Assembly (NCBI RefSeq): GCF_024206475.1
Contig: NZ_JAMBPR010000044.1
Coordinates: 1 to 64,000 of the forward strand
Source of the DNA: Paraburkholderia sp. CNPSo 3274
Lineage (GTDB): Bacteria; Pseudomonadota; Gammaproteobacteria; Burkholderiales; Burkholderiaceae
Direction of reading: 5' to 3'
DNA: 64,000 nt
Below are positions 29,198-37,757 of the stretch, one piece after another (within the stretch, counting starts at the first letter, position 1; the number at the start of each line of letters is the position of its first letter). The translations under genes were made by a program, and so were the position numbers. The notes under the pieces are model-generated. The model made no database searches. It was not told the origin of the DNA and was given only the letters and a program-made list of their open reading frames with translations.

Positions 29198-29226
29198 CTA
29201 ACAGCTCCTTAACAAGCGTGTAACAC
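29198..29226 (+). promoter_or_regulatory. Candidate Pho box (three 11-bp-spaced units)
   Basis: Three 7-mers, CTAACAG (29198), TTAACAA (29209) and GTAACAC (29220), are each separated by 4 bases, giving the 11-bp period of PhoB half sites. Read on the other strand they are CTGTTAG, TTGTTAA and GTGTTAC, close to the CTGTCAT unit. A possible -10, TAGACT, lies at 29234-29239, at a distance usual for PhoB-activated promoters. The downstream gene is a phosphoesterase, which fits. Confidence 0.55.
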
Positions 29227-29292
29227 AACTTACATAGACTTTCCGCGAGTCAAAATCCGTCGGGTGTGTCCGACTTATAACGAGGGACAGTT

Positions 29293-31170
29293 GTGAAGAA
29301 AATACAGTCGCGCAGGGGCGCGCTCGCGATGCTGGCGAGCATCGGCGTAATGGCGGGGTTATCTGGTTGCGGAAGCAACGGTTCGGACGGCGGACCGAAG
29401 GTCACCGGTCAGGTGCTCGGCAGCTATATCCAGAATGCGGCGGTCTGCCTGGATGTGAACAACAATGGCAAGTGCGACCCGGGCGAGCCGGTCGCGCGCT
29501 CGGATGCCCAGGGCAAGTTCTCGATCTCCGATACGAGCAATGGGTCGTGGAAGTACATCGTTGCCGACCTGAGCGGCGCCACGGAGAACGACGCATCGGG
29601 CAAGAACATGGGCACGGCGTTCAACAGCACGGCTACGTTCCGTTCGCCGCGCGGCGTCAGTTCCGTCAGCGCGATCACCACGCAGCTTTCGCAACTGATG
29701 GACAGCGGCCTGTCGCAGTCGGATGCTCAAACGCAACTGGCGAACAAGATCGGCACGACGCCGGACACCCTGCTGGGCGACTTCAACACCAACGGCAACG
29801 CCGTGGTGAAGGCAGCGAGCGACCAGTACATTGCAACCGTCGCTTCGAGCAAGGCCATCAAGCACGTCTGGGTTATCGTGCTCGAAAACAAGAGCGCGGA
29901 ATCGACGTACGGCACGACGGCCTCGGATTCGAACCAGGACCCGTACCTGAAATCGCTGATGCCGCAGGGCACGTTCCTCTCGAACTACTACGGCACCGGC
30001 CACGTTTCGCTGGACAATTACATATCGATGGTGTCGGGTCAGCCGTCGACGCACGACACCGAAACGGACTGCTTCCAGATTTGGTCCGATATCGTGGATG
30101 CCGGCAACGACTCGGCGAACCCCAAAGTTCTCAAGGCAGGGACGGACGTAAACGGCCACCAGAGCGGCGGCTGCGTGTTCCCGGCTCGCGTGCAGCATAT
30201 TGGCAACCAGATGGAACAAGCCAGGCTCACGTGGCGCAGCTACAACGAGGACATGGGCAACGACCTGAACCGTGACGGCACGAGAACCTGTTCGTTCCCG
30301 CGCCGTACCGCGCAGCTCGCGGGCACCGACCCGACGAAGGGTGTGGACGGCACGCAGGCCGCGCAGGCTCCTTCTGCTTCGGGTGACGTGGCGGGCGATG
30401 AGTACGCAACGCGCCATAATCCGTTCCCGTATTTCCATTCGACCATCGATGATCTGGCGAACTGCGACGCGCACGTGGTCAACCTGCAAGACGACCTGGC
30501 AACGGATCTTCAGTCGATTGCCACGACGCCGAACTTCTCCTTCATCACGCCGAACCTGTGTGACGATGGTCATGATGGTGACGGTACGGGCGCTGCGGGC
30601 AAGGGCTGCAAAAACGGTCAGCCTGGTGGTTTGGCTTCGATCGACGCGTTCCTGAAGAACACGATCCCGCTGATCCAGGCTTCGCCCGCCTACAAGCAGG
30701 ACGGCCTGATCATCATCACCACGGACGAAGGCGTCGTGACCGGACTGACGCCGACAACGGCGGTCAGTGCAGATGGCACGACGCTTTCCCTGCTGGAGCC
30801 GGAGATGGGCAACCAGTGCCCTGGCTGCAACCAGCAAACGGGTCCGAACGTGACGCGTCCGGAACAGGTCACGATGTCCACGCTGCCGGTGGCTCAAGCA
30901 GCCCTGCTCGGTATCAACCCGGCGACGCTGCCTGCATCCGTGCAGAGCGTGTCGATTGCGTTGAACTACCTCGGAGTCGGTGGCGATCAGATTGGTACGC
31001 TTCTGCTGTCGCCGTTCATCAAGGGCGGTCACGTGGATAGTACGGGCTACAACCACTACGCGATGCTGCGTTCGCTCGAAGACAACTTCGGCATGGGCTC
31101 GTATCTCGGCTACGCCGATGATGCATCGCTCAAGCCGATCTTCACGTCGGCCAACATCGATAACCGCTAG
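29293..31170 (+). CDS. Lipoprotein phosphoesterase (phospholipase C/acid phosphatase family)
   Basis: A 625-residue protein with a lipoprotein signal (LSGC, lipid-modified Cys26), so membrane-anchored outside the cytoplasm. A small N-terminal domain carries an EF-hand-like loop at residues 54-65 (DVNNNGKCDPGE). The phosphoesterase domain begins about residue 190 with KHVWVIVLENKS, where the Asn/Glu region binds metal. It continues with YGTGHVSLDNYISMVSGQ, SFITPNLCDDGHD and LIIITTDEG. This is the AcpA/phospholipase-C-like family. The GTG start has GAGGGA upstream, and a candidate Pho box lies 70-95 bases upstream. Confidence 0.88.
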   Translation: MKKIQSRRGALAMLASIGVMAGLSGCGSNGSDGGPKVTGQVLGSYIQNAAVCLDVNNNGKCDPGEPVARSDAQGKFSISDTSNGSWKYIVADLSGATENDASGKNMGTAFNSTATFRSPRGVSSVSAITTQLSQLMDSGLSQSDAQTQLANKIGTTPDTLLGDFNTNGNAVVKAASDQYIATVASSKAIKHVWVIVLENKSAESTYGTTASDSNQDPYLKSLMPQGTFLSNYYGTGHVSLDNYISMVSGQPSTHDTETDCFQIWSDIVDAGNDSANPKVLKAGTDVNGHQSGGCVFPARVQHIGNQMEQARLTWRSYNEDMGNDLNRDGTRTCSFPRRTAQLAGTDPTKGVDGTQAAQAPSASGDVAGDEYATRHNPFPYFHSTIDDLANCDAHVVNLQDDLATDLQSIATTPNFSFITPNLCDDGHDGDGTGAAGKGCKNGQPGGLASIDAFLKNTIPLIQASPAYKQDGLIIITTDEGVVTGLTPTTAVSADGTTLSLLEPEMGNQCPGCNQQTGPNVTRPEQVTMSTLPVAQAALLGINPATLPASVQSVSIALNYLGVGGDQIGTLLLSPFIKGGHVDSTGYNHYAMLRSLEDNFGMGSYLGYADDASLKPIFTSANIDNR

Positions 31171-31203
31171 TCTCTAGCGGTCTCACAAGTACTTTGTTGT
31201 CTA

Positions 31204-31237
31204 AGCCCGGTTCTCCGTTTGAACCGGGCTCTTTTCT
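31204..31237 (+). terminator. Terminator after the phosphoesterase gene
   Basis: A perfect 10-bp stem AGCCCGGTTC/GAACCGGGCT with loop TCCGTTT is followed by CTTTTCTT. The next gene starts 10 bases later, so the peroxidase is either read through or has its own promoter. Confidence 0.88.
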
Positions 31238-31246
31238 TGATCCGTC

Positions 31247-32488
31247 ATGCGCCAATTTCCTTTAAGGGCTGTTCTCGCAACGGCCCTTTGCATTTGCCTG
31301 CTTTCCGCATGCGACCAACATGTACCGGACGCTCAAGCAGCCACGGTCAAAGCACGTGCGCCTGATCTGGCAGCTATCGGCAAGGCAGCGTTCTTTGATC
31401 CGTCGCTGTCGGCTTCCGGCAAGCAGTCATGTGCCTCCTGCCACAGCCCTGAGAATGCCTATGGGCCGCCGAACGGTCTGGCAGTCCAGTTGGGTGGTCC
31501 AAACCTCGATCGAGCCGGACTGCGCTCGGCGCCGTCGCTGCGCTATCTGCGTGCTGTGCCTTACTGGACGTTCACGCAGGCAAATAGCCTGAAAGAGCGT
31601 CTCGAGGACGGAGATAATCAGCCCATCGGCGGATACACCTGGGATGGCCGCTACAACACCCCTGCGGATCAGGCTGCATTTCCCCTGCTCAATCCGGATG
31701 AAATGGCAAACAGCAGCGCGGATGACGTGGCGCAGAAGCTGAGCAAAAGCGCCTACGCACAGCAGTTCCGGGAAGCATTCGGTCAGGACATTTTCTCGCG
31801 ACCGACGCAGGCGCTGGCGGACCTTGGAAAGGTATTGCAGGCATTCCAGTTCAACGATCCGTCGTTCGCGCCGTACTCCAGCAAGTTCGACCGAGTGCTC
31901 GACGGCAAGGATCATTTCACGCCACAGGAAGCGCACGGATTGGTGCTATTCAGCGACCCGGACAAGGGCAACTGTGCAAGCTGTCACCTGATCAACAAAG
32001 GCGCTCACGGCGCGCATCCGGCACTGACGGACTACAACTTTCAGACGCTGGGTGTGCCACGCAACATGGAAATTCCGGCCAACCGTGATCCGAATTTCTT
32101 CGACATGGGGTTATGTGGGCCGCTGCGTCAAGACGAGGCGAAGCAGCAGAAGTGGTTCTGCGGGATGTTCCGCACGCCCACGCTTCGCAACGTCGCCACG
32201 CGACGCGTCTTCTTTCACAATGGCATGTACCATACGCTTGAAGATTCGTTACGCTTCTATGTCGAGCGCGACACGAACCCGGAGAAGTGGTATTCGAAAG
32301 ACGCGCACGGCCACGTCGTGAAGTTTGACGACCTGCCGAAGAATCTGCGCAGTAATGTGGATACCAAGACGGAGCCGCTGACGAATCACCTGGGCGGCAA
32401 ACCGGTCTGGTCAGACTCGGATATCCGCGACGTGGTGGCGTTCCTGGATACCCTGACTGACGCGGACGCACAGACAGTGCCTCGCTAA
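31247..32488 (+). CDS. Lipoprotein di-haem cytochrome c peroxidase (CcpA/MauG family)
   Basis: A 413-residue protein with a lipoprotein signal (LLSAC, Cys22). It has two c-type haem sites: CASCH at residues 62-66 and CASCH at 243-247. Family segments include the DPSLSASGKQSCASCHSPENAYG opening, FRTPTLRNVATRRVFFHNG near the second haem, and ALNPDEM-like LLNPDEMA. CcpA enzymes reduce hydrogen peroxide with electrons from cytochromes, and MauG relatives oxidise other proteins; which applies here is unknown. It follows the phosphoesterase and is separated by a terminator, and the same stem arms recur after it. Confidence 0.92.
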   Translation: MRQFPLRAVLATALCICLLSACDQHVPDAQAATVKARAPDLAAIGKAAFFDPSLSASGKQSCASCHSPENAYGPPNGLAVQLGGPNLDRAGLRSAPSLRYLRAVPYWTFTQANSLKERLEDGDNQPIGGYTWDGRYNTPADQAAFPLLNPDEMANSSADDVAQKLSKSAYAQQFREAFGQDIFSRPTQALADLGKVLQAFQFNDPSFAPYSSKFDRVLDGKDHFTPQEAHGLVLFSDPDKGNCASCHLINKGAHGAHPALTDYNFQTLGVPRNMEIPANRDPNFFDMGLCGPLRQDEAKQQKWFCGMFRTPTLRNVATRRVFFHNGMYHTLEDSLRFYVERDTNPEKWYSKDAHGHVVKFDDLPKNLRSNVDTKTEPLTNHLGGKPVWSDSDIRDVVAFLDTLTDADAQTVPR

Positions 32489-32501
32489 CATCGTGCAGAA
32501 A

Positions 32502-32533
32502 AAAGAAAAGCCCGGTCAGTTTTTGAACCGGGC
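32502..32533 (-). terminator. Terminator downstream of the IclR gene
   Basis: On the minus strand GCCCGGT and ACCGGGC form a stem followed by TTTTCTTTTTT. It ends the iclR transcript and may also stop peroxidase transcription from the other side. Its arms repeat those at 31205-31229. Confidence 0.8.
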
Positions 32534-32578
32534 ACCAACGAAGCCGGCCGCCCCCGCGCCGACCAAGCTAACGAAGCG

Positions 32579-33541
32579 TTAAGCGCTGCGCGCCACGTAG
32601 CCGAGGAGGGCGCTAACGGCGTCGGCCTCGCGGCGTACGGCGCGCCCGTTCGGGCCCTCGGGCGTGGCGTCGAAGCCGCCCGTGGCGCCCAGCGCCGTGA
32701 GCACCCCGCAGAGCTTGCCGGTGTGATCGAAGAGCGGCGCCGAAACGGCGCTGATGCCCTTGAGATTCGTGTCGCGCACGCTCGCGCAGCGCGCCGCCTG
32801 CACGTCGCGCCGCAGCGTGCCGATCGGATCGCTCGCACTCAGTTGCGCGCGCAACGAAGCATCGGCGTGCGCCAGTTCTTCTTGCGCTTGCGCGAGCACG
32901 CGCGTGTCGTCGAGCAGGCCGAGAAACACGCGGCCCGTCGACGACCAAAGCAGCGACATCACCGAACCCACCCGCACGTTGACGGTCACGGGCAGCCCCG
33001 GCTCCTCGAAACGGATGATCGTGGGCCCCTTGTTGCCCATCACCGCGACGAACGACGTCACTTCGAGCGTCTCGCGCAGGCGCACGAGCGCGGGCTCCGC
33101 CATGCGCACCGGATCGGCCTGGCGCATGGCGGCCACGCCGATCATCATCGCCTCGGCGCCGAGCAGATACTGCTGGGTGGCGGTGTCCTGCGCGACGAGG
33201 CCTTCCTCGATCAGGCTCACCAGGTAGCGATGCACCTTCGCAGGACTCTCGCCCACGCACGCGGCGAGCCCCGAGAGACTCGCGCGGCCGCCCAGGCGCG
33301 CGAGACCCTTGAGCACAGCCATGCCCGTTTGCGCGGATTGCACGCGCTGGCGGCGCTCGCGCGGTGCGGCTACGGCCTCCGTCTCTCTGGCGACTTTGGG
33401 CGGCGTTGAGGCTTCGGCGACTTTGGCCGCGGGGCGACGGGGAGTGGTTTTCCTGCTTTCCATGCTGGGCGGGGACGCTGCGGAATCGATTGGGTTCACG
33501 CGGGATTTTAGGGCGCGTAGGCGCGGCACAGTGCCTGCCAT
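32579..33541 (-). CDS. IclR family transcriptional regulator
   Basis: A regulator of 320 residues if the first ATG is used, or 294 from ATG 33463; neither has a clear ribosome site. The first about 65 residues are a low-complexity Ala/Arg/Lys stretch. The winged HTH follows (QTGMAVLKGLARLGGRASLSGLAA through GESPAKVHRYLVSLIEEGLV). The IclR effector domain is VTSFVAVMGNKGPTIIRFEEPG, then RVGSVMSLLWSSTGRVFL and the conserved C-terminal part. It is divergent from the P450, with two palindromic sites between them, so it is the likely local regulator. Confidence 0.9.
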   Translation of the reverse strand: MAGTVPRLRALKSRVNPIDSAASPPSMESRKTTPRRPAAKVAEASTPPKVARETEAVAAPRERRQRVQSAQTGMAVLKGLARLGGRASLSGLAACVGESPAKVHRYLVSLIEEGLVAQDTATQQYLLGAEAMMIGVAAMRQADPVRMAEPALVRLRETLEVTSFVAVMGNKGPTIIRFEEPGLPVTVNVRVGSVMSLLWSSTGRVFLGLLDDTRVLAQAQEELAHADASLRAQLSASDPIGTLRRDVQAARCASVRDTNLKGISAVSAPLFDHTGKLCGVLTALGATGGFDATPEGPNGRAVRREADAVSALLGYVARSA

Positions 33542-33569
33542 GCTTGCACGTTAACCCCTATCTCGCAAT

Positions 33570-33604
33570 TACGCAATGCGTACTAGAGTTACGCAAAACG
33601 TAAC
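33570..33604. promoter_or_regulatory. Two palindromic operators between iclR and the P450 gene
   Basis: TACGCAATGCGTA at 33570-33582 is a perfect palindrome around a single A. GTTACGCAAAACGTAAC at 33588-33604 is a perfect inverted repeat with a 5-base centre. Their centres are 20 bases apart, two helix turns, and both share the half site TTACGCA. This spacing suits paired regulator dimers, most simply the divergent IclR protein. Confidence 0.65.
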
Positions 33605-33628
33605 GCATGCAGGATGCAGGAGAGGCAT

Positions 33629-35968
33629 ATGAGCGAGACACCTTCCCAGTCGACGGGCCGCTGCCCGTTCCCCCACGCAGCGAATCAGACACCAGGCGCA
33701 ACGCCGCGCTGCCCGGGCAGCGCCAATGCCGCGGCATTCGACCCCTTCAGCGACGGCTACCAGCAGGACCCGCCCGACTATGTGCGCTGGGCGCGCGAGC
33801 AGGAGCCCGTGTTCTATAGCCCGCAGCTTGGCTACTGGGTCGTCACGCGCTACGACGACATCAAGGCGATCTTTCGCGACAACCTCACGTTTTCACCCTC
33901 CATCGCGCTCGAAAAGATCACGCCCACCGGTCCCGAGGCGAACGCAGTGCTGGAGTCGTACGGCTACGCCATGAACCGCACGCTCGTGAACGAGGACGAG
34001 CCTGCCCACATGCCGCGCCGCCGCGCGCTGATGGAGCCGTTCACGCCCGAACATCTCAAGCACCACGAACCGATGGTGCGGCGCCTCACGCGCGAGTACG
34101 TGGACCGTTACATCGACGATGGCCGCGCCGACCTCGTGGACCAGATGCTCTGGGAAGTGCCGCTCACCGTGGCGCTTCATTTTCTGGGCGTGCCCGAGGA
34201 GGACATGGACCTGCTGCGCAAGTACTCGATTGCGCACACGGTCAACACGTGGGGCCGGCCGCGCCCCGAAGAGCAGGTCGAAGTCGCGCACGCGGTGGGC
34301 AACTTCTGGCAGTTCGCGGGCAAGGTGCTCGACAAGATGCGCCAGAACCCGGATGGCCCGGGCTGGATGCAATATGGCATTCGCAAGCAGAAGGCGCATC
34401 CGGAAGTCGTCACGGACTCCTATCTGCATTCGATGATGATGGCCGGCATCGTGGCCGCGCACGAGACCACGGCCAACGCCGCGGCGAACGCGATGAAGCT
34501 GCTGCTGCAGCACCCGCACGCGTGGCGCGAGATCTGCGAGGACCCGAGCCTCATTCCGAACGCGGTGGAGGAGTGCCTGCGCCACAACGGGTCGGTGGCG
34601 GCCTGGCGGCGCCTCGCGACGAAGGACGTGCAAATTGGCGGCATCGACATTCCGGCGGGTTCGAAGCTGCTCATCGTGACTTCCTCGGCGAATCACGACG
34701 AGCGCCATTTTGCCGATGCCGACCTGTTCGACATTCGCCGCGACAACGCGAGCGACCATGTCACGTTCGGCTATGGCTCGCACCAGTGCATGGGCAAGAA
34801 CCTCGCGCGCATGGAGATGCAGATCTTCCTCGAAGAGTTCACGCGCCGCTTGCCTCACATGCGTCTGGCCGGGCAGACGTTCACGTATGTGCCCAACACG
34901 TCGTTCCGGGGTCCTGAGCATGTGTTCGTGGAATGGGACCCCGCGCGGAATCCGGAGCGCGTGAATCCGGCGCTGCTCGGCGCGCATGTGCCGGTGCGCA
35001 TTGGCGAGCCTTCGGCGCACGCGCTTTCGCGGCCTGTGGTGGTCGAGCGTGTGGACGCCGTGGCCGACGGCATCGTCCGTTTGCGTCTCGTCGCGCCGAA
35101 CGGCGGTGCGCTGCCGCGCTGGGCGCCGGGCGCGCATATCGACGTGGAGTGCGGCGACACCGGCATCTCACGCCAGTACTCGCTGTGCTCGGACCCCGCC
35201 GACACGGGCGCGTTCGAGATCGCCGTGCTGCGGGAAACGCAAAGCCGTGGCGGGTCGGCCTGGGTCCACGACACGTTGCGCGCAGGCATGCGCTTGAAAA
35301 TTCGTGGCCCGCGCAATCACTTCCGGCTCGACGAAGAGGGGCGCCGCGCGATCTTCATTGCGGGCGGCATCGGCATCACGCCGGTGAGTGCCATGGCCCG
35401 GCGCGCGCGCGAGCTGGGCATCGACTACGAATTGCACTATAGCGGGCGCTCGCGCAAGACAATGGCGCTCGTCGAGGAACTCGCGCAGCTGCACGGCGAG
35501 CGCCTGCATCTGCACGTGTCGGAAGAAGGCACGCGTAACGATTTCGCGGCACTGCACGTCGACGAACACACGCGTGTCTACGCGTGCGGCCCCGCGCGCA
35601 TGCTCGAAGCGCTCGAAGCCTGCAGCGAGGCGTGGCCCGAGGATGCGCTGCGCGTGGAGCATTTCGCCGCGACCGGCGGCAAGCTCGATCCCTCGCAGGA
35701 GCAGGCATTCGAAGTCGAGTTGAAGGACTCGGGGCTCGTGCTCAACGTGGGTGCGGACCAGACCGTGCTCGACGCGCTGCGCCGCGCGAACATCGACGTG
35801 CAAAGCGATTGCGAGGAAGGTTTGTGCGGCTCGTGCGAGGTGCGCGTGCTGGCGGGCGAGATCGACCACCGCGACGTGGTGCTCACGCGCGCCGAGCGGG
35901 ACACGCAAACCCGCATGATGACCTGCTGCTCGCGCGCGAAAAGCGGGCGATTGATACTCGAACTCTAG
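33629..35968 (+). CDS. Self-sufficient cytochrome P450 (CYP116B-type fusion)
   Basis: A 779-residue fusion with everything needed for NAD(P)H-driven hydroxylation. Residues 1-450 form the P450, with the I-helix AAHETTAN (E279, T280) and haem ligand Cys387 in FGYGSHQCMG. Residues about 470-690 form an FMN/NAD(P)H phthalate-oxygenase-type reductase, with RQYSL at 515 and GGIGITP near 579. Residues about 700-779 form a plant-type 2Fe-2S domain (C728, C733, C736, C766). Length and order match CYP116B enzymes. ATG 33629 has GGAGAGG upstream. The substrate is unknown; neighbours suggest an acid or a hydrocarbon precursor. Confidence 0.95.
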   Translation: MSETPSQSTGRCPFPHAANQTPGATPRCPGSANAAAFDPFSDGYQQDPPDYVRWAREQEPVFYSPQLGYWVVTRYDDIKAIFRDNLTFSPSIALEKITPTGPEANAVLESYGYAMNRTLVNEDEPAHMPRRRALMEPFTPEHLKHHEPMVRRLTREYVDRYIDDGRADLVDQMLWEVPLTVALHFLGVPEEDMDLLRKYSIAHTVNTWGRPRPEEQVEVAHAVGNFWQFAGKVLDKMRQNPDGPGWMQYGIRKQKAHPEVVTDSYLHSMMMAGIVAAHETTANAAANAMKLLLQHPHAWREICEDPSLIPNAVEECLRHNGSVAAWRRLATKDVQIGGIDIPAGSKLLIVTSSANHDERHFADADLFDIRRDNASDHVTFGYGSHQCMGKNLARMEMQIFLEEFTRRLPHMRLAGQTFTYVPNTSFRGPEHVFVEWDPARNPERVNPALLGAHVPVRIGEPSAHALSRPVVVERVDAVADGIVRLRLVAPNGGALPRWAPGAHIDVECGDTGISRQYSLCSDPADTGAFEIAVLRETQSRGGSAWVHDTLRAGMRLKIRGPRNHFRLDEEGRRAIFIAGGIGITPVSAMARRARELGIDYELHYSGRSRKTMALVEELAQLHGERLHLHVSEEGTRNDFAALHVDEHTRVYACGPARMLEALEACSEAWPEDALRVEHFAATGGKLDPSQEQAFEVELKDSGLVLNVGADQTVLDALRRANIDVQSDCEEGLCGSCEVRVLAGEIDHRDVVLTRAERDTQTRMMTCCSRAKSGRLILEL

Positions 35969-36015
35969 TCGCCGCAGAGCGATCGAGATGACAAAACAAT
36001 GATTGGAGACATTGC

Positions 36016-37389
36016 ATGAATCAGGCGGTGGAGGTTACCGGCATCATCGACGAAAGCCGGTTCGGGCCGTATCAGCTACTCGTGGTCACGCTGTGCGCGC
36101 TGTGCCTCGTGATGGACGGCTTCGACGTCCAGGCGATGGGCTATGTAGCGCCGGTCGTGATCCGCGAGTGGGGAATCGCGAAGGAAACGCTCTCGCCGGT
36201 GTTCGGTGCGGGCCTCTTCGGCATGCTGGTGGGCTCGCTCACGTTCAGCACGCTCGCCGACAAGATCGGCCGCCGCCCGGTGCTGATCGGCGCGACGCTG
36301 TTCTTTTCCGCGTGCATGGTCGCGACGGGCTTCGCGCATTCGATCGCGGAACTGGTGGCCTGACGCTTCGTCGCGGGGCTGGGTCTTGGCTGCATCATGC
36401 CGAACGCGATGGCGCTCGCGGGCGAGTACAGCCCGCGCCGCATGCGCGTCACGCTCATGATGATCGTCTCGTGCGGCTTTACGCTGGGCGGCGTGGTGGG
36501 CGGCCTGATCACCGCGGCGCTGATTCCTGCGTTCGGGTGGCGCGCCGTGTTCTTCGTGGGCGGCGCAATTCCGCTCGTGCTCGGGGTGCTGATGTGGCTC
36601 GCGTTGCCCGAGTCGATCCAGTTCCTGCTGTTTCGCGGCCGTGGCGAGCACATTCAGGCGCGCGTGCGCCGCAATCTGTCCCGCGTGGCGCCTACGCTCG
36701 CGTTGCCGGCCGGCGTGCAGTTCACGACCGCGGAAACGCGCTCGCGCGGCGTGCCGTTCGTCGAGCTGTTCAAAGAAGGGCGCGCGCGGGTGACCGTGCT
36801 GCTGTGGGTCGTGAACTTCGCGAACCTGCTCGCCATGTATTTCCTCTCGAACTGGCTGCCGACCGTGATCCGCGACGCCGGCTATTCGACCCAGACCGCC
36901 GTGTTCGCCGGCACGGCGTTGTGGGGCGGCGGTGTGATCGGCACGCTGCTGCTCGGGCGCATCATCGACCGGGCGGGCTTCACGCGCGTGCTCGCCACGA
37001 CGTTCCTGATCGCCATCGTCTCGACGGCCGCCATCGGCAATCCCGCCGTGATGGTCTCCGTGGCCGCGATGTTCGTGGCGATCTTCGTGACGGGCTTTAC
37101 GATCATCGGCGGCCAGCCTGCGCTCAACGCGCTCGCCGCCACCTACTATCCGACCTCGCTGCGCTCGACCGGCATCGGCTGGAGCCTCGGCGTGGGGCGG
37201 ATCGGCTCGGTCGTCGGTCCGGTGCTAGGCGGCGCGCTCCTGCACTTGCAGTGGTCGTCCTCGTCGCTCTTTCTCGCGGCTGCCGCGCCGGCCTGTGTCT
37301 CGCTAGCGGGCATCGTGGCGATTCATCGGGCGAATAGTGCCGCTAAGGGCACGATGGGAGGCGAGCGTGCGGCGGCGCAGATGGAGTGA
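36016..37389 (+). pseudogene. MFS aromatic/organic acid transporter interrupted by an in-frame TGA
   Basis: The gene would encode a 457-residue MFS permease resembling the aromatic acid:proton symporters. The N-terminal part (36016-36363) has YQLLVVTLCALCLVMDGFDVQAMGYVAP and the motif-A loop FSTLADKIGRRPVLIG. Codon 116 is TGA (36361-36363). The same frame then continues with RFVAGLGLGCIMPNAMALAGEYSPRR and eight more helices to 37389. A single change from TGG would explain the stop. Unless it is a sequence error or is read through, no full-length transporter is made. GGAGA precedes ATG 36016, 47 bases after the P450. Confidence 0.9.
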
Positions 37390-37757
37390 CTGGCGGCAGC
37401 GCCTGCGTATGGCCGCGCAGGCGCAGGCGAGGCGCCCGCACGGGCATGGCGGCTACGCCGCGTGGGCCGGCCCGGCGAGTTCGTGCGCGGATCGGGCCGC
37501 CGCTACCGCGCGCCGGCGCCTCGCACGCGTAACCCGCGAGGACTGAGCGCCAGGCGAACACGCGAGCGGATCGAGACGATAGTCATCCCGAAGCCCCGGC
37601 TATCGGGGTGAATTCCGACTTCTCGGCAGACGAATGCCGGCTTTATCGAAAACGAATTGTTGGCAGGCCGCGCCTGAACCACACTGATACCTGTCGCGAT
37701 GCGGCGTGCCACGGCGCGCCGTACGCAGTCAAAGAGCAACGACGGGAGGTGAGAGTG
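37390..37757. other. Intergenic region before the acyl-CoA synthetase
   Basis: This 368-base stretch has no recognisable gene. An open frame from 37608 is in frame with the synthetase but has no family-like sequence. A hairpin, CATCCCGA with TCGGGGTG around 11 bases, lies at about 37583-37610. A good ribosome site (GGGAGGTG) lies at 37744-37751. Confidence 0.5.
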
